Origin: Klugiella xanthotipulae
GTDB taxonomy: Bacteria > Actinomycetota > Actinomycetes > Actinomycetales > Microbacteriaceae
DNA: 64,000 bases
Assembly (NCBI RefSeq): GCF_006716695.1
Contig: NZ_VFPN01000001.1
Span: forward strand, 620,001-684,000
Reading direction: 5' to 3'
Shown: positions 29,045 to 40,684 of the stretch, one piece after another
Position numbering within the stretch: the stretch's first letter is position 1
Layout: each line of letters opens with the position of its first letter
Notes under the pieces: model-generated
Seen by the model: the letters and a program-made list of their open reading frames with translations, nothing else
What the model was told of the DNA's origin: nothing
The model's database searches: none
Program-made: the position numbers and the translations under genes

Positions 29045-30202
29045 ATGAGTGACGATAAGAATCCCACGCCGGACTCACCATCACCAGAAGACGACGGCTA
29101 TGTATCGGATGACCGTCTCGCGGAAGCCCTCAAGCGTGTACGTCGCGACGACCTCACCCCCTCGAGTGCAGCCGCACAGGTGGACCCCCGACCCCGCTCC
29201 GAGAGCCAGACTAACTACGAGCCCGTGTCAGCAACCGGTGCGATTGGGCTACCCAGCGGGCTCGGCCTCTCCGCTGACCCCACCGAGAAGAAAAACTCCC
29301 CCGGGCCGGCGGCACATCCTGGCCCCTCGGACGAAGGGGAGCACGAGGCTCGCGACGAGGTGAGTCTGGACGATCTGCTCGCACCCACCGATGTACCCGC
29401 GGCCACGGCCGACTCTGGGCCGATGACTTCCCCGGGGCTCGCACCGGCAGCACACCCCGCGTCCGAGGCCACCAGCGGCTCACCCCTGATCGGGACCGAC
29501 CCGCTCGCCGGTCTGCCCTCAGCCGCACCGAGCGCGGAGCCCCTCGCCGCACCGGCAGGAGCCGCAGAACCCATTGTGGTCGCCGAAATCCCCGCAGACG
29601 CACTCACCATCCCCGCGGACAGCCCCATCGCACCGCTGTACGTGCAGGCCCCGAGCGCCCCCGAGCTCCGCGGCAACCGGGGTGCCGGGGCCTGGATCAC
29701 CCTCCTCGCCACGCTCGGCTTTGCCCTCCTCTACGCCGGAATCGTCGCCGCGCTCTACGCGCCGGTGACCACCGCGGCAAGCTTCCTCACCCGAATCACC
29801 GACTACCTCGTCACCCCCGCCTACATTGCCCCCGTTGCCGCATTCTTTATTGGGCTGCTGCTGCTCGTTCTGATCGCAAACCGGGCGGGCTGGTGGGCCT
29901 ATGTACTCGGCGGCCTCATCGTAGGCATCCTCGTTTACGGGGCGGCCACCGGCGGGCTCCTCTTCTCGGAGGGGCTCATCCATATGGGCCCGCGCGCAGC
30001 CCTCGACCACCCTGAGGTGCTCTTTCTCTCCCCCTTCACGATCCTGGCCGGCGTCGCCGCCCGCGAGATGAGCGCATGGTTCGGGGCCTGGATTGCTGCC
30101 CGCGGGCGCAAAATCAAGCGCGCCAACGCGGAAGAACTCGCCGACTACGAGGAGCGGCTTGCGGCATCCCCGCTCCGACAATCCGTCGTGATCGTCGATT
30201 AG
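29045..30202 (+). CDS. Multi-pass membrane protein with long acidic/Pro/Ala-rich cytoplasmic N-terminus, function unknown
   Basis: A 385-residue protein. Residues 1-215 are disordered in character, rich in Pro, Ala, Ser, Asp and Glu. Then follow about four hydrophobic segments (for example ITLLATLGFALLYAGIVAAL and AAFFIGLLLLVLIANRAGWW) and a short basic tail. The ATG at 29045 follows AAAGGGG at a good distance and was chosen over 29021. It lies 3 bp before another small membrane protein gene, so the pair is co-transcribed. Position between ppk2 and ppx is the only hint of role; family not recognised. Confidence 0.75.
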   Translation: MSDDKNPTPDSPSPEDDGYVSDDRLAEALKRVRRDDLTPSSAAAQVDPRPRSESQTNYEPVSATGAIGLPSGLGLSADPTEKKNSPGPAAHPGPSDEGEHEARDEVSLDDLLAPTDVPAATADSGPMTSPGLAPAAHPASEATSGSPLIGTDPLAGLPSAAPSAEPLAAPAGAAEPIVVAEIPADALTIPADSPIAPLYVQAPSAPELRGNRGAGAWITLLATLGFALLYAGIVAALYAPVTTAASFLTRITDYLVTPAYIAPVAAFFIGLLLLVLIANRAGWWAYVLGGLIVGILVYGAATGGLLFSEGLIHMGPRAALDHPEVLFLSPFTILAGVAAREMSAWFGAWIAARGRKIKRANAEELADYEERLAASPLRQSVVIVD

Positions 30203-30205
30203 CTG

Positions 30206-30682
30206 ATGGCCGAATCCCGGGACACCGAGCTGCGCCGCTACGCTACCGTCCTGGTGGGGATGGTCACGATACTCCTCGGGGCCGTGATCATCCCCGCCTG
30301 GGGATTCACCGCACTGCTCTCCGACTCCGACCCGATCTCCTCCGACGACATTTCCGCCGCAGCCGGGCCGCTGATGATCGTGTCCGCCCTTGCCGTGATG
30401 GCACTCTGCCTCACCGTGGTCGGCAGCGGAATCCGCGCCGGAACGCACACATTTCCCTGGCTACTCGCCCTCTTTACCGGGGTGGGTGCCTACCTACTGG
30501 CAGCCATGATCGGGATAATCTTCACCCTGCCTCCGGAGGAAACGTTTGCGAGTCTCTATCTGCTCTGGTTCATTCCCCTCGGGTTCCTCGGAGCCGTAAC
30601 CTACTGGGCTATTCTGGCCCGCCACGCGTTCACCGACCGGACCCGTCCGCGCTGGCCCTGGGAAAACCCGGAAGACGAATAA
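30206..30682 (+). CDS. Four-helix membrane protein, function unknown
   Basis: A 158-residue protein with four predicted membrane helices (about 12-36, 50-74, 82-105 and 115-138) and short polar ends. The gene starts 3 bp after the previous stop, so the two probably form one unit and may be complex partners. The last residues are acidic. It is followed by ppx after about 50 bp. No family was recognised. Confidence 0.72.
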   Translation: MAESRDTELRRYATVLVGMVTILLGAVIIPAWGFTALLSDSDPISSDDISAAAGPLMIVSALAVMALCLTVVGSGIRAGTHTFPWLLALFTGVGAYLLAAMIGIIFTLPPEETFASLYLLWFIPLGFLGAVTYWAILARHAFTDRTRPRWPWENPEDE

Positions 30683-30733
30683 CAACAACCCGCAGCGTCG
30701 GCCCCCACCGCATCCGGATGGCATCATTGTTGT

Positions 30734-31696
30734 ATGACAACTGTGGCCGCCATTGATTGCGGAACTAACTCCATCCGACTGCTTATCTCGACCGTCACAC
30801 CGGCCAGCGCATCAGATGGGCTCCCACAACTCACCGATATTGTGCGGGAATCGCGCGTGGTACGGCTCGGCTACGGCGTGGATCGCACCGGCGAATTCCA
30901 CCCCGATGCACTGGCCCGCACGGTGGAGGCCACCGAGGACTATGCGCGACTGATCGCCGCACACGACTGCCAACGGGTACGATTTGTCGCCACCTCAGCC
31001 ACCCGGGATGCGCGCAACCGCGAGACATTTATCGCGGGCGTGGTTGCGGCCCTCGGTGTCGAACCCGAAGTTATCAGCGGCGAGCAGGAGGCTCAGCTGT
31101 CGTTTGTGGGTGCCATCAGCGGCGCGGCGCGGGACCAGCCGGGACCCTACCTCGTCGCCGACCTGGGCGGCGGCTCCACCGAACTGGTACTCGGCACCGA
31201 CCGTGTGACCGCAGCGCACTCCATGGACATCGGTAGCGTGCGCCTCACCGAACGCCACCTGGGGATCACGGATACGGCGCTACGGCGCACGAGCATCCGC
31301 GCCGACATCGAGGCGGCCATCGACCGGGCCGAAGCCCTCGTGCACCTCGGCCAGGCCCGGACCCTCATCGGTGTGGCTGGCACGGTCACCACGGTGGCCG
31401 CACACGCCCTCCGGCTGCCCGCCTACGACTCGAAGGCACTTGACGGCTGTGTCATCGACGTGGACGCCACCCTGGCGGCGTGTCACGATCTGGAGACGCT
31501 CGACCGGGGCTCGCTCGCGGCGCTCCCTTACGTGCATCCAGGACGGATCGACATCATCGGAACGGGTGCGCTCATCTGGGCCGACGTGATTGAGCGGGTA
31601 CGCGCCCGCGTGGCCGCACAGGGCGGGGAATTGAACACCGTGATGACGAGCGAGCACGATATTCTCGACGGAATCGCGTTGAGTCTGGCGGAGTGA
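30734..31696 (+). CDS. ppx: Exopolyphosphatase / Ppx-GppA family phosphatase
   Basis: Releases phosphate from polyphosphate ends or hydrolyses pppGpp. The 320-residue protein has the ASKHA phosphate-1 motif AAIDCGTNSIRLL, the catalytic glutamate region SGEQEAQLSFVGA and the phosphate-2 motif VADLGGGSTELVLG. It is the short actinobacterial form without the C-terminal HD domain. With ppk2 nearby, a polyP turnover role is likely; pppGpp hydrolysis cannot be excluded. No clear Shine-Dalgarno precedes the ATG. Confidence 0.9.
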   Translation: MTTVAAIDCGTNSIRLLISTVTPASASDGLPQLTDIVRESRVVRLGYGVDRTGEFHPDALARTVEATEDYARLIAAHDCQRVRFVATSATRDARNRETFIAGVVAALGVEPEVISGEQEAQLSFVGAISGAARDQPGPYLVADLGGGSTELVLGTDRVTAAHSMDIGSVRLTERHLGITDTALRRTSIRADIEAAIDRAEALVHLGQARTLIGVAGTVTTVAAHALRLPAYDSKALDGCVIDVDATLAACHDLETLDRGSLAALPYVHPGRIDIIGTGALIWADVIERVRARVAAQGGELNTVMTSEHDILDGIALSLAE

Positions 31697-31742
31697 CCAC
31701 GGGCAAAAACCCCGCGGTGAGCGAGAAAACGCCTTAACAGGA

Positions 31743-31772
31743 ATGTGGGCTGACCCCCCGACCAGCCCACAT
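31743..31772. terminator. Terminator hairpin after ppx
   Basis: ATGTGGGCTG and CAGCCCACAT pair perfectly around ACCCCCCGAC, 47 bp after the ppx stop. It lies between converging ppx and rpoC and can serve ppx. Confidence 0.65.
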
Positions 31773-31845
31773 ATCTATAAAGTAACAGGTTCTGGCCCCG
31801 AGCGCATCTCGATTGGGCATTTTTCCAAAAGAATTTTCGTTAACG

Positions 31846-31893
31846 ACGCAGGCTCCCCGCCGATCACTCGTGTGACGGGCGGGGAGCCTGCGT
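31846..31893 (-). terminator. Terminator of the rpoBC operon
   Basis: Two perfect 16-base arms (31846-31861 and 31878-31893) lie 12 bp after the rpoC stop, followed on the minus strand by an A/T-rich run including AAAATTCTTTT. Confidence 0.85.
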
Positions 31894-31904
31894 GGGCCTA
31901 CCAG

Positions 31905-34900
31905 TTAGTTGTAGGTACCCGGGTTGAATTCGTCCGAGGTGAAGCTCTCGAAATCAACAAACGAGAGGTCCGTCTCATCGAAGCTGGCGTCATCCACAAA
32001 GATGCGGTTCGGGTAACGCTCGGCCTTGGCCTCTTCCGTTGCCTCGACCGTAACGTTACGGTAGCGCTCCAGGCCGGTACCGGCCGGGATCAGCTTTCCG
32101 ATGATGACGTTCTCCTTGAGGCCGATGAGCGGGTCACGACGACCCTCCATCGCGGCCTGGGTGAGCACGCGAGTCGTCTCCTGGAAGGAGGCTGCAGACA
32201 GCCACGACTCGGTCGCGAGCGACGCCTTGGTGATACCCATGACCTCGGGGCGAGCCGTCGCGGCACGCTTACCGTCCAGTAGAGCCTCACGGTTCAACTG
32301 GGCGTAACGCGACCGGTCAACCAGCTCACCGGGCAGCAGGTCGGTCTCACCGTGGTCAACCACGGTCACCTTGCGCAGCATCTGGCGAACAATAACCTCA
32401 ATGTGCTTATCGTGGATCGGCACACCCTGCGAGCGGTAAACGCCCTGCACGCCCTCAACGAGGTACTTCTGAACGGCACGCTCACCGGGGATGTGCTTGC
32501 CGTTCTCAGTCGTACCCACCTGAAGGACGTCCTTGGGGTCGAGGGTTCCCGAGATGAAGGGCTGGCCCAGCTCAACGTGGTCGCCATCCTCAATGATGAG
32601 GGTGGCACGCTTGAGAACCGGGTAGGCCTTCTCTTCGGTTCCATCGTCCGGGGTGAGGATGATCTTACGGCTCTTATCGGTGTCCTCAATCACCACACGA
32701 CCAGCGGCCTCCGCGATGGGCGACGCACCCTTGGGGGTACGGGCCTCGAAGAGCTCCTGGACGCGGGGCAGACCCTGGGTGATGTCGTCCGCCGATGCCG
32801 AACCACCCGTGTGGAAGGTACGCATCGTCAGCTGGGTTCCGGGCTCACCAATCGACTGGGCCGCAATAATACCGACAGCCTCACCGATATCAACGCGCTT
32901 ACCCGTTGCGAGCGAGCGACCGTAGCAGGCCGCACACACACCCACGGCAGACTCACACGTGAGCACCGAGCGAACCTTGATCAGCTCAACACCCTTCGCG
33001 ACGAGCTCGTCGATCAGCACGTCGCCCACATCGGCACCAGCCGTGGCAACAACGTTGCCCGAGGCATCCTCGGTGTCGGATGCGAGCGTACGGGCGTACA
33101 CCGAGTTTTCGACGTTGGAGTCGCGCGTCAGCACACCGTCAACCACGGCCGCAATCGGCAGCTCCAGGCCGCGGCGCGTGCCACAGTCTTCCTCACGGAT
33201 GATGACATCCTGCGAAACGTCTACCAGACGACGCGTGAGGTATCCCGAGTCGGCGGTACGAAGGGCGGTGTCAGCCAGACCCTTACGCGCACCGTGCGTC
33301 GCGATGAAGTACTCGGCAACCGAAAGACCCTCACGGTACGACGAGATAATCGGACGAGGGATGATCTCACCCTTCGGGTTGTTCACGAGACCACGCATAC
33401 CCGCGATGTTACGGATCTGCAGCCAGTTACCACGGGCACCGGAAGACACCATACGGTTGATGGTGTTGTCGGTGGGGAACGCGGCCCGCATCGCTGCGGC
33501 AACCTCGTCTGTGGCTTTGGTCCAGATATCAACGAGCTCGCGGCGACGCTCGACATCGGTCGTCAGACCCTTATCAAACTGCGCCTGAACCTTAGCAGCC
33601 TGCTTCTCGTAACCCGCAACGATCTCCTTTTTATTGGAGGGCGTGAGCACATCGGAAAGAGCAACCGTCACACCGGAGCGGGTCGCCCAGTAGAAACCGG
33701 CATCCTTGATGCGGTCCAGCGTGGCGGCAACCTCCACCTTGGGGTAGCGCTCGGCCAGGTCATTGACCAGCTGCGAGAGCGCGCCCTTGTCGGCGACTTC
33801 TTCGAAGTACGGGTAGTCGGCGGGCAGAGCCTCATTGAAGAGCGCGCGACCCAGGGTGGTGTCCACGATCACGGGCTTGCCGGGAACGTAGTTCTTGGGG
33901 GCGTTTTCCTCGGTGAAGACCACATCGGAGAGACGAATACGCACCTGGGCGTTGAGGTCAAGCGAACCCTGATCCTTGGCCAGGATGGCCTCGGCAACGG
34001 AGGAGAACGCACGGCCCTCACCAACCACGCCATCCTTGAGGGTGGTGAGGTGATGCAGCCCGATAATCATGTCCTGCGTGGGTAGGGTTACGGGGCGACC
34101 GTCCGAGGGCTTGAGGATGTTGTTCGACGCGAGCATCAGGATGCGCGCCTCGGCCTGGGCCTCCACCGAGAGGGGCAGGTGTACCGCCATCTGGTCACCA
34201 TCGAAGTCGGCGTTAAACGCCGCACACACGAGCGGGTGCAGCTGGATAGCCTTGCCCTCTACCAGCTGGGGCTCAAACGCCTGGATACCCAGACGGTGCA
34301 GCGTGGGGGCACGGTTCAGCAGTACCGGGCGCTCCCGGATGATCTCTTCGAGAACATCCCACACCTGGGGGCGACTGCGCTCTACCATGCGCTTAGCAGC
34401 TTTGATGTTCTGAGCGTGGCTCAGGTCAATCAGGCGCTTAATCACGAACGGCTTGAACAGCTCCAGAGCCATCTGCTTGGGCAGACCACACTGGTGCAGC
34501 TTGAGCTGGGGACCGACGATAATCACCGAACGGCCCGAGTAGTCAACCCGCTTACCCAGCAGGTTCTGACGGAAGCGACCCTGCTTACCCTTCAGCATGT
34601 CGCTGAGGGATTTCAGGGCACGGTTGCCGGTGCCCGTGACGGGGCGGCCACGACGACCGTTGTCGAACAGGGCGTCAACGGCCTCCTGCAGCATCCGCTT
34701 CTCGTTATTCACAATGATCTCGGGGGCACCGAGATCGAGCAGACGACGCAGACGGTTGTTGCGGTTAATCACGCGGCGGTACAGGTCGTTAAGGTCGGAG
34801 GTCGCAAAACGGCCACCGTCCAGCTGGACCATGGGGCGCAGCTCCGGCGGGATGACCGGCACAACATCCAGCACCATCGACGCGGGGCTGCCACCGGTCT

Positions 34901-35810
34901 GCAGGAAGGAGTTCACGACCTTCAGTCGCTTGATGGCACGGATCTTCTTCTGACCCTTGCCCTCAGCAATCTGCACGTGCAGCGTGTCGGCCTCAGCCTG
35001 CAGGTCAAACGCCTCGAGACGCTTCTTGATCGACTCGGCGCCCATGTAGGCCTCGAAGTAGCTGCCGAAGCGGTCAACGAGTTCATTGAAAACCGAATCC
35101 TCGGGCTTGAGGTCTCCCACCTTGAGGGTGCGGAACTCTTCCCACACGCGCTCCAGGCGAGCAATATCCTCGTCGTAGCTCTTGCGGATCTGAGCCATTT
35201 CCTTGTCGGCAGAGTCGCGGGCACGACGCTTCTGGTCGGCCTTTGCCCCCTCAGTCTCAAGCGCAGCGAGGTCGCGCTCGGCCTGCTGCTGACGCTCGCC
35301 GATGGAGGAATCACGCTGATCACCCAGCGTCTTCAACTCCAGACGGAGCTCGTTCTCCAGGCCGGGCATATCCTCGTGACGGCCCTCTTCATCAATGTCG
35401 ATGACCATGTAGGCCGCGAAGTATATGACCTTCTCCAGGTCTTTCGGGGCCATATCAAGCAGGTAACCCAAACGCGAGGGAACGCCCTTGAAGTACCAGA
35501 TGTGGGTCACGGGTGCGGCGAGCTCAATGTGGCCCATGCGCTCACGACGAACGGAGGACTTGGTGACCTCCACGCCACAGCGCTCACACACGATGCCCTT
35601 AAAGCGAACGCGCTTGTACTTGCCACACGAGCACTCCCAGTCGCGGCTCGGTCCGAAGATCTGTTCGCCGAACAGGCCGTCCTTCTCGGGCTTCAGGGTG
35701 CGGTAGTTAATCGTTTCGGGCTTCTTTACTTCACCGTATGACCAACGGCGAATATCCTCGGCCGTGGCCAGACGGATCTGAAGCTCGTCAAAAGTTGTTG
35801 CGTCGAGCAA
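31905..35810 (-). CDS. rpoC: DNA-directed RNA polymerase subunit beta'
   Basis: The largest RNA polymerase subunit, 1301 residues. It has the N-terminal zinc-binding cysteines in [20 protein letters not shown], the catalytic Mg motif [12 protein letters not shown], and the bridge-helix/trigger-loop region near [16 protein letters not shown]. It starts with TTG behind AGGAG, since the family N-terminus [10 protein letters not shown] begins there. It follows rpoB by 42 bp and has its own strong terminator. Confidence 0.98.
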   Translation of the reverse strand: MLDATTFDELQIRLATAEDIRRWSYGEVKKPETINYRTLKPEKDGLFGEQIFGPSRDWECSCGKYKRVRFKGIVCERCGVEVTKSSVRRERMGHIELAAPVTHIWYFKGVPSRLGYLLDMAPKDLEKVIYFAAYMVIDIDEEGRHEDMPGLENELRLELKTLGDQRDSSIGERQQQAERDLAALETEGAKADQKRRARDSADKEMAQIRKSYDEDIARLERVWEEFRTLKVGDLKPEDSVFNELVDRFGSYFEAYMGAESIKKRLEAFDLQAEADTLHVQIAEGKGQKKIRAIKRLKVVNSFLQTGGSPASMVLDVVPVIPPELRPMVQLDGGRFATSDLNDLYRRVINRNNRLRRLLDLGAPEIIVNNEKRMLQEAVDALFDNGRRGRPVTGTGNRALKSLSDMLKGKQGRFRQNLLGKRVDYSGRSVIIVGPQLKLHQCGLPKQMALELFKPFVIKRLIDLSHAQNIKAAKRMVERSRPQVWDVLEEIIRERPVLLNRAPTLHRLGIQAFEPQLVEGKAIQLHPLVCAAFNADFDGDQMAVHLPLSVEAQAEARILMLASNNILKPSDGRPVTLPTQDMIIGLHHLTTLKDGVVGEGRAFSSVAEAILAKDQGSLDLNAQVRIRLSDVVFTEENAPKNYVPGKPVIVDTTLGRALFNEALPADYPYFEEVADKGALSQLVNDLAERYPKVEVAATLDRIKDAGFYWATRSGVTVALSDVLTPSNKKEIVAGYEKQAAKVQAQFDKGLTTDVERRRELVDIWTKATDEVAAAMRAAFPTDNTINRMVSSGARGNWLQIRNIAGMRGLVNNPKGEIIPRPIISSYREGLSVAEYFIATHGARKGLADTALRTADSGYLTRRLVDVSQDVIIREEDCGTRRGLELPIAAVVDGVLTRDSNVENSVYARTLASDTEDASGNVVATAGADVGDVLIDELVAKGVELIKVRSVLTCESAVGVCAACYGRSLATGKRVDIGEAVGIIAAQSIGEPGTQLTMRTFHTGGSASADDITQGLPRVQELFEARTPKGASPIAEAAGRVVIEDTDKSRKIILTPDDGTEEKAYPVLKRATLIIEDGDHVELGQPFISGTLDPKDVLQVGTTENGKHIPGERAVQKYLVEGVQGVYRSQGVPIHDKHIEVIVRQMLRKVTVVDHGETDLLPGELVDRSRYAQLNREALLDGKRAATARPEVMGITKASLATESWLSAASFQETTRVLTQAAMEGRRDPLIGLKENVIIGKLIPAGTGLERYRNVTVEATEEAKAERYPNRIFVDDASFDETDLSFVDFESFTSDEFNPGTYN

Positions 35811-35852
35811 TTTTTCTCCTTGAAAAGAAATCTTCTAGTGTCTGGTTGCGGC

Positions 35853-38800
35853 TTAGATTTCGTCGATCGTGGACGACTCAAAGCGGCTGGACAGGTTAAT
35901 GCCGAGCTCCTCCGCGGTGCGGTGGGCCTCATCATCCGTATCACGCAGGTTCACGGCGGTACCATCGGCACCCAGAACCTCAACGTTCAAGCAGAGTGAC
36001 TGCATTTCCTTCATCAACACTCGGAACGACTCCGGAACGCCAGGCTCCGGAATGTTCTCACCCTTCACGATGGCCTCATAGACCTTCACACGGCCGAGGA
36101 TGTCATCCGACTTGACCGTAAGAAGCTCCTGGAGGGCGTAGGCGGCACCGTATGCCTCAAGTGCCCACACCTCCATCTCACCAAAGCGCTGCCCACCGAA
36201 CTGTGCCTTACCACCCAGCGGCTGCTGGGTAATCATGGAGTACGGTCCGGTTGACCGGGCGTGAATCTTATCGTCTACCAGGTGGTGCAGCTTGAGGATG
36301 TACATGTAACCGACCGAAACGGGCATCGGGTACGGCTCGCCGGAGCGACCATCAAAGAGTTGGGTCTTACCGGAGGAACCGATCAAACGCTCGCCATCGC
36401 GGGTGACGTTCGTCGAGTCAAGCAGACCCGCGATCTCTTCCTCAGTGGCACCGTCAAACACCGGGGTCGCAACCTTCGTGTTGGGCTCGGCGCTGAAGGC
36501 TTCCTTCGGCAGGTTGGCAGCCCACTCGGGCAGACCCTCCACGTTCCAGCCCTGCTTGGCAATCCAGCCGAGGTGAATCTCCAGAACCTGTCCGAAGTTC
36601 ATTCGGCCGGGGATACCGAGCGGGTTCAGGATGACGTCAACCGGGGTTCCGTCCGCAAGGAACGGCATGTCCTCAACCGGCAGAATCTTGGAGATGACAC
36701 CCTTGTTTCCGTGGCGTCCAGCAAGTTTGTCACCCTCGGTGATCTTACGCTTCTGGGCGATGTACACGACAACACGCTGGTTGACTCCCGAGCCGAGCTC
36801 GTCATCCTGCTCGGTGTCGAACACCTTGACGGCGATGACGGTACCCGCAACACCGTGCGGAACCTTGAGGCTCGTGTCACGAACCTCGCGGCTCTTCTCG
36901 TTGAAGATGGCGCGCAGCAGGCGCTCCTCGGCGCTCAGCTCGGTTTCACCCTTGGGTGTGACCTTGCCAACGAGGATATCGCCGGGGCGAACCTCGGCAC
37001 CGATGCGGATGATGCCGCGCTCGTCGAGATCCTTCAGGGCCTCCACGGATGCGTTGGGCAGATCGCGCGTGATCTCTTCCTTACCGAGCTTGGTATCGCG
37101 GGCATCCACATCGTATTCCTCGATGTGAATCGAGGAGAGCGTGTCGTCCTTAACCAGGTTCTGGCTGAGGATGATAGCGTCCTCGAAGTTGTGACCCTCC
37201 CACGACATGAAGGCAACAAGCAGGTTCTTACCGAGGGCCAGCTCGCCGTTCTCGGTCGCGGGACCGTCAGCAATCACCTCGCCGACCTCGACACGCTCGC
37301 CAGCCTTGACGATGACGCGGTGGTTGTACGACGTGCCCTGGTTAGAGCGGTCAAACTTGCGCAGGTAGTAGCTCTTCGAGCCGCCCTCGTCGAGCTGCAC
37401 GGTAACGACGTCGGCCGAAACCTCCGAGACAACACCGGCCTTTTCGGCGGTGATGACGTCACCGGCATCGATGGCCGCGAAGCCCTCCATACCGGTTCCG
37501 ACGACGGGGCTTTCGCTGCGCACGAGCGGCACAGCCTGACGCTGCATATTGGCACCCATAAGGGCACGGTTCGCATCGTCATGCTCCAGGAAGGGGATGA
37601 GCGAGGTCGCGACGGACACCATCTGACGGGGCGAAACGTCCATGTAATCAACGCGGTTCGCGTCAACCAGCACAACCTCAGAACCCTGGGGACGAGCAAG
37701 AACCAAGTCTTCGGCGAAGCGACCCTCTGCCGTGAGAGGAGCATTGGCCTGGGCAACCAGGAACTCGTCCTCCTCGTGAGCGGTGAGGTAGTCGATGTGA
37801 TCGGTGACCACACCGTCCACAACACGACGATACGGGGTCTCAATGAAACCAAAAGAGTTAATGCGGGCGAAAGTGGCCAGCGAGCCGATCAGACCAATGT
37901 TCGGGCCTTCCGGGGTCTCGATGGGGCACATGCGGCCGTAGTGGCTGGGGTGCACGTCTCGAACCTCGACGCCGGCACGCTCACGCGATAGACCACCGGG
38001 CCCGAGGGCTGAGAGGCGACGCTTGTGGGTCAGACCCGCGAGCGGGTTGTTCTGGTCCATGAACTGCGACAGCTGGCTCGTCCCGAAGAACTCCTTGATC
38101 GCGGCCAGCACGGGGCGTGTGTTGATCAGGGTGTTGGGCGTGATCGCCTCGATGTCCTGCGTGGTCATCCGTTCGCGCACCACGCGCTCCATCCGGCTCA
38201 GACCGGTGCGGACCTGGTTCTGGATCAACTCGCCAACGGCACGGATACGACGGTTACCAAAGTGGTCGATGTCGTCGGTGTCGAGGCGGATGTCAACGGC
38301 TTTGCCCTCGCGGGTGCCAGCAAAAGTGGCATCTCCGTTGTGCAGAGCAACCAGGTACTTGATCGTGGCGACGATGTCCTCCAGCGAGAGCACCGAGTCG
38401 GAGAGAGGAGCCTCAAGACCGAGCTTGCGGTTGATCTTGTAGCGACCCACCTTGGCGAGATCGTAACGCTTCTCGTTGAAGTAGGAGTTGTCGAGCAGCG
38501 AGCGCGCGGCCTCAATGGCAACCTGCTCACCGGGACGCTGCTTGCGATAGATGTCCTTGAGAGCTTCCTCCTGGGTGAGGACGTTGTCCTTCTCCAGGGT
38601 GATCTCGATGGACTCGTAGCCCTTGTACTCTTCAAGGATCTCTTCGCTGGTCATACCCAGCGCCTTCAGGAACACGGTGACGGACTGCTTACGCTTACGG
38701 TCGATACGCACACCAACGTGGTCGCGCTTGTCGATCTCGAACTCCAGCCAGGCTCCACGGCTGGGGATAATACGTGCGGTGAAGACATCCTTATCGCTCG

Positions 38801-39344
38801 TCTTCTCCTGAACCCGCTCGAAGTAGACACCGGGGCTTCGCACCAGCTGCGACACCACAACACGCTCGGTGCCGTTGATGATGAAGGTGCCGCGCTCAGT
38901 CATGAGCGGGAAATCGCCCATGTAGACGGTCTGGTTCTTGAAAACCTGGGTCTCTTTGTGGAAGAACTCGGCCTCCACATAGAGCGGGGCAGAGTATGTC
39001 TTACCGCGCTCCTTACACTCGTCAATCGAGTACTTCTGCTCGTCAAGGAATGGGTCCTTGAACGAGAGCTGCATCGTGCCGCCGTTGTCTTCGATCGGGG
39101 AGATCTCCTCAAAGATCTCCTCAAGGCCGTTGCGGGTGGCGAGGTCGTCGCGCCCCGCTTTCTTAGCCTCGGCGACGCGTGTCTTCCACGCCTCGCTTCC
39201 GACGAGCCAATCGAAGCTCTCTGTCTGCAGTGCAAGCAGATCTGGAGCGGTCAGCGTGTCGCTAATCTTGGCGAACGAGAGCCGCTGGTGCAAGCGGCCG
39301 TTCTTGGGCGTGATACTGGTGGATGCGTTGCGCGCAGCAGCCAA
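35853..39344 (-). CDS. rpoB: DNA-directed RNA polymerase subunit beta
   Basis: The second large RNA polymerase subunit, 1163 residues. The rifampicin region reads [20 protein letters not shown] then [20 protein letters not shown], that is, wild-type at the common resistance positions. Catalytic-core stretches such as [10 protein letters not shown] lie at the C-terminus. It starts with TTG behind GGAGG (7 nt upstream), giving the actinobacterial N-terminus MAAARNAST. Upstream rplJL is not in the window. Confidence 0.98.
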   Translation of the reverse strand: MAAARNASTSITPKNGRLHQRLSFAKISDTLTAPDLLALQTESFDWLVGSEAWKTRVAEAKKAGRDDLATRNGLEEIFEEISPIEDNGGTMQLSFKDPFLDEQKYSIDECKERGKTYSAPLYVEAEFFHKETQVFKNQTVYMGDFPLMTERGTFIINGTERVVVSQLVRSPGVYFERVQEKTSDKDVFTARIIPSRGAWLEFEIDKRDHVGVRIDRKRKQSVTVFLKALGMTSEEILEEYKGYESIEITLEKDNVLTQEEALKDIYRKQRPGEQVAIEAARSLLDNSYFNEKRYDLAKVGRYKINRKLGLEAPLSDSVLSLEDIVATIKYLVALHNGDATFAGTREGKAVDIRLDTDDIDHFGNRRIRAVGELIQNQVRTGLSRMERVVRERMTTQDIEAITPNTLINTRPVLAAIKEFFGTSQLSQFMDQNNPLAGLTHKRRLSALGPGGLSRERAGVEVRDVHPSHYGRMCPIETPEGPNIGLIGSLATFARINSFGFIETPYRRVVDGVVTDHIDYLTAHEEDEFLVAQANAPLTAEGRFAEDLVLARPQGSEVVLVDANRVDYMDVSPRQMVSVATSLIPFLEHDDANRALMGANMQRQAVPLVRSESPVVGTGMEGFAAIDAGDVITAEKAGVVSEVSADVVTVQLDEGGSKSYYLRKFDRSNQGTSYNHRVIVKAGERVEVGEVIADGPATENGELALGKNLLVAFMSWEGHNFEDAIILSQNLVKDDTLSSIHIEEYDVDARDTKLGKEEITRDLPNASVEALKDLDERGIIRIGAEVRPGDILVGKVTPKGETELSAEERLLRAIFNEKSREVRDTSLKVPHGVAGTVIAVKVFDTEQDDELGSGVNQRVVVYIAQKRKITEGDKLAGRHGNKGVISKILPVEDMPFLADGTPVDVILNPLGIPGRMNFGQVLEIHLGWIAKQGWNVEGLPEWAANLPKEAFSAEPNTKVATPVFDGATEEEIAGLLDSTNVTRDGERLIGSSGKTQLFDGRSGEPYPMPVSVGYMYILKLHHLVDDKIHARSTGPYSMITQQPLGGKAQFGGQRFGEMEVWALEAYGAAYALQELLTVKSDDILGRVKVYEAIVKGENIPEPGVPESFRVLMKEMQSLCLNVEVLGADGTAVNLRDTDDEAHRTAEELGINLSSRFESSTIDEI

Positions 39345-39812
39345 GGAAATAACCTCCGTGGGCCCCGTCGGGCCGTTTCACTGGTGTAATTTTTGGGAAG
39401 ACTCGTCAGACAATATGGTCATCTCGCTTAGTGGAACGAGAACGAAAAGCCGACCGCAATATGAAGGCAGGGTGTCCGGGAGCGCAACTATCAACTATAG
39501 GTGCTCAAAACAGCGGTGTCCACCCCTGATATTGACCTCTCAGGGATTCTCCGGTATTGACGCGGGCGGTGCCTCCCGGGCGATGATCCCGAGGGCCTTG
39601 TAGAACTCTCCTCCACAGAGGTGTACGGCGGTGTTGAGCCCCTACTCTCCACACCGCCGGTCCCGGTCGATAGTGGCCCGAAGGTCAGAACGATCAGAAC
39701 AGTTCGAGGATAGAACTTAATATGCGAGTGATCAAGGCAAGCGCAGAAATATATGGGGGACGGAACTGTTCTCGCTGTGCGAGCATCCCGCAGCCTCACG
39801 TAGAGTCGAGGG
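39345..39812. promoter_or_regulatory. Divergent non-coding region upstream of rpoB
   Basis: About 470 bp with no gene. It must carry the rpoBC promoter and leader on the minus strand; none can be placed with confidence. On the plus strand TAGAGT at 39801-39806 ends 6 nt before the GTG of the next gene and looks like a -10 box for a leaderless transcript. Confidence 0.5.
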
Positions 39813-40664
39813 GTGAATGCGAACCCGGAGCAACGATTGAGCGTGAGCGGCTACCTCGCCCACATCGAGAAGGACCGCTTTGTGCCCGGTTCATATCAGC
39901 TGGTGGTGGATGGCACCCCCCAGTCTCACGTCAACCTGGACGACCCGAGCCAGCTTTTTTTTGAGTATGTTCAGCGGATGGGTCACGTGATTGACCTGAT
40001 CGGGCTTCCCGGCGAACCCCTCACCGCCCTGCACCTGGGCGGCGGCGCGTTCACGCTCCCCCGCTATGTCGAGGCGACCCGGCCCGGCTCACGCCAACAG
40101 GTCATCGAATTGGAAAGCGACCTCGTGGAGCTTGTCCGCCGAGAGCTGCCCCTCCCCCAGCGTGCGGCCATCCGGGTGCGTCACGGTGACGCCCGCACAG
40201 TTGTGGGCAAGCTGCCAGCCGGTCTCAGGAACAACGTAGACCTGATCGTGGTCGATATCTTCTCGGGAGCCCGGACACCCGCACACGTGACGAGCCGCGA
40301 GTTCTACCAACTTCTACTCCCTTTTCTGTCACCGCGCGGTATCATCGTGGTCAATGTGGCCGACGGCCCCGGCCTCGCCTTCGCCCGTTCACAGGTCGCT
40401 ACCCTGCGCTCTCTCTTCCCCCAGGTGAGCGCACTGGCCGAGGCACAAATCCTCAAGGGCCGCCGCTTTGGCAACGTGGTACTCATGGCCTCAGTGGTTG
40501 ACCCAGGGGTCGAGTGGATGCCCCGGCTGCTGGCCGGCGGACCCCACCCTGCCAAGATCCTCACGGGTAACGAACTCGCCGCCTTTGCGGCTTCCGCGCC
40601 GATCGTCACGGATGCCACCGCCATCCCCTCACCCCCGCCCGGGCGCAATATCTTCCAGGTGTAA
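39813..40664 (+). CDS. Spermidine synthase-like SAM-fold protein
   Basis: A 283-residue Rossmann-fold protein. ALHLGGGAFTLPRYV is the cofactor motif I of spermidine synthases, followed by VIELESDLVELVRREL with an acidic residue at the strand-2 end, RVRHGDARTVV, and DLIVVDIFSGARTPAHVTS with a Asp where the polyamine enzymes have their catalytic acid. Actinobacterial members often lack proof of polyamine synthesis, so either an aminopropyltransferase or another methyltransferase-like function is possible. GTG start, with a -10 box directly upstream. The SprT-like gene follows by 20 bp. Confidence 0.78.
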   Translation: MNANPEQRLSVSGYLAHIEKDRFVPGSYQLVVDGTPQSHVNLDDPSQLFFEYVQRMGHVIDLIGLPGEPLTALHLGGGAFTLPRYVEATRPGSRQQVIELESDLVELVRRELPLPQRAAIRVRHGDARTVVGKLPAGLRNNVDLIVVDIFSGARTPAHVTSREFYQLLLPFLSPRGIIVVNVADGPGLAFARSQVATLRSLFPQVSALAEAQILKGRRFGNVVLMASVVDPGVEWMPRLLAGGPHPAKILTGNELAAFAASAPIVTDATAIPSPPPGRNIFQV

Positions 40665-40684
40665 CAGAAAAGGGGGAGCACGCC

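Noticed and set aside
32352-35741. Two long plus-strand frames opposite rpoC
   Set aside because: Same reason: they are shadows of rpoC with no family motif or expression signal.
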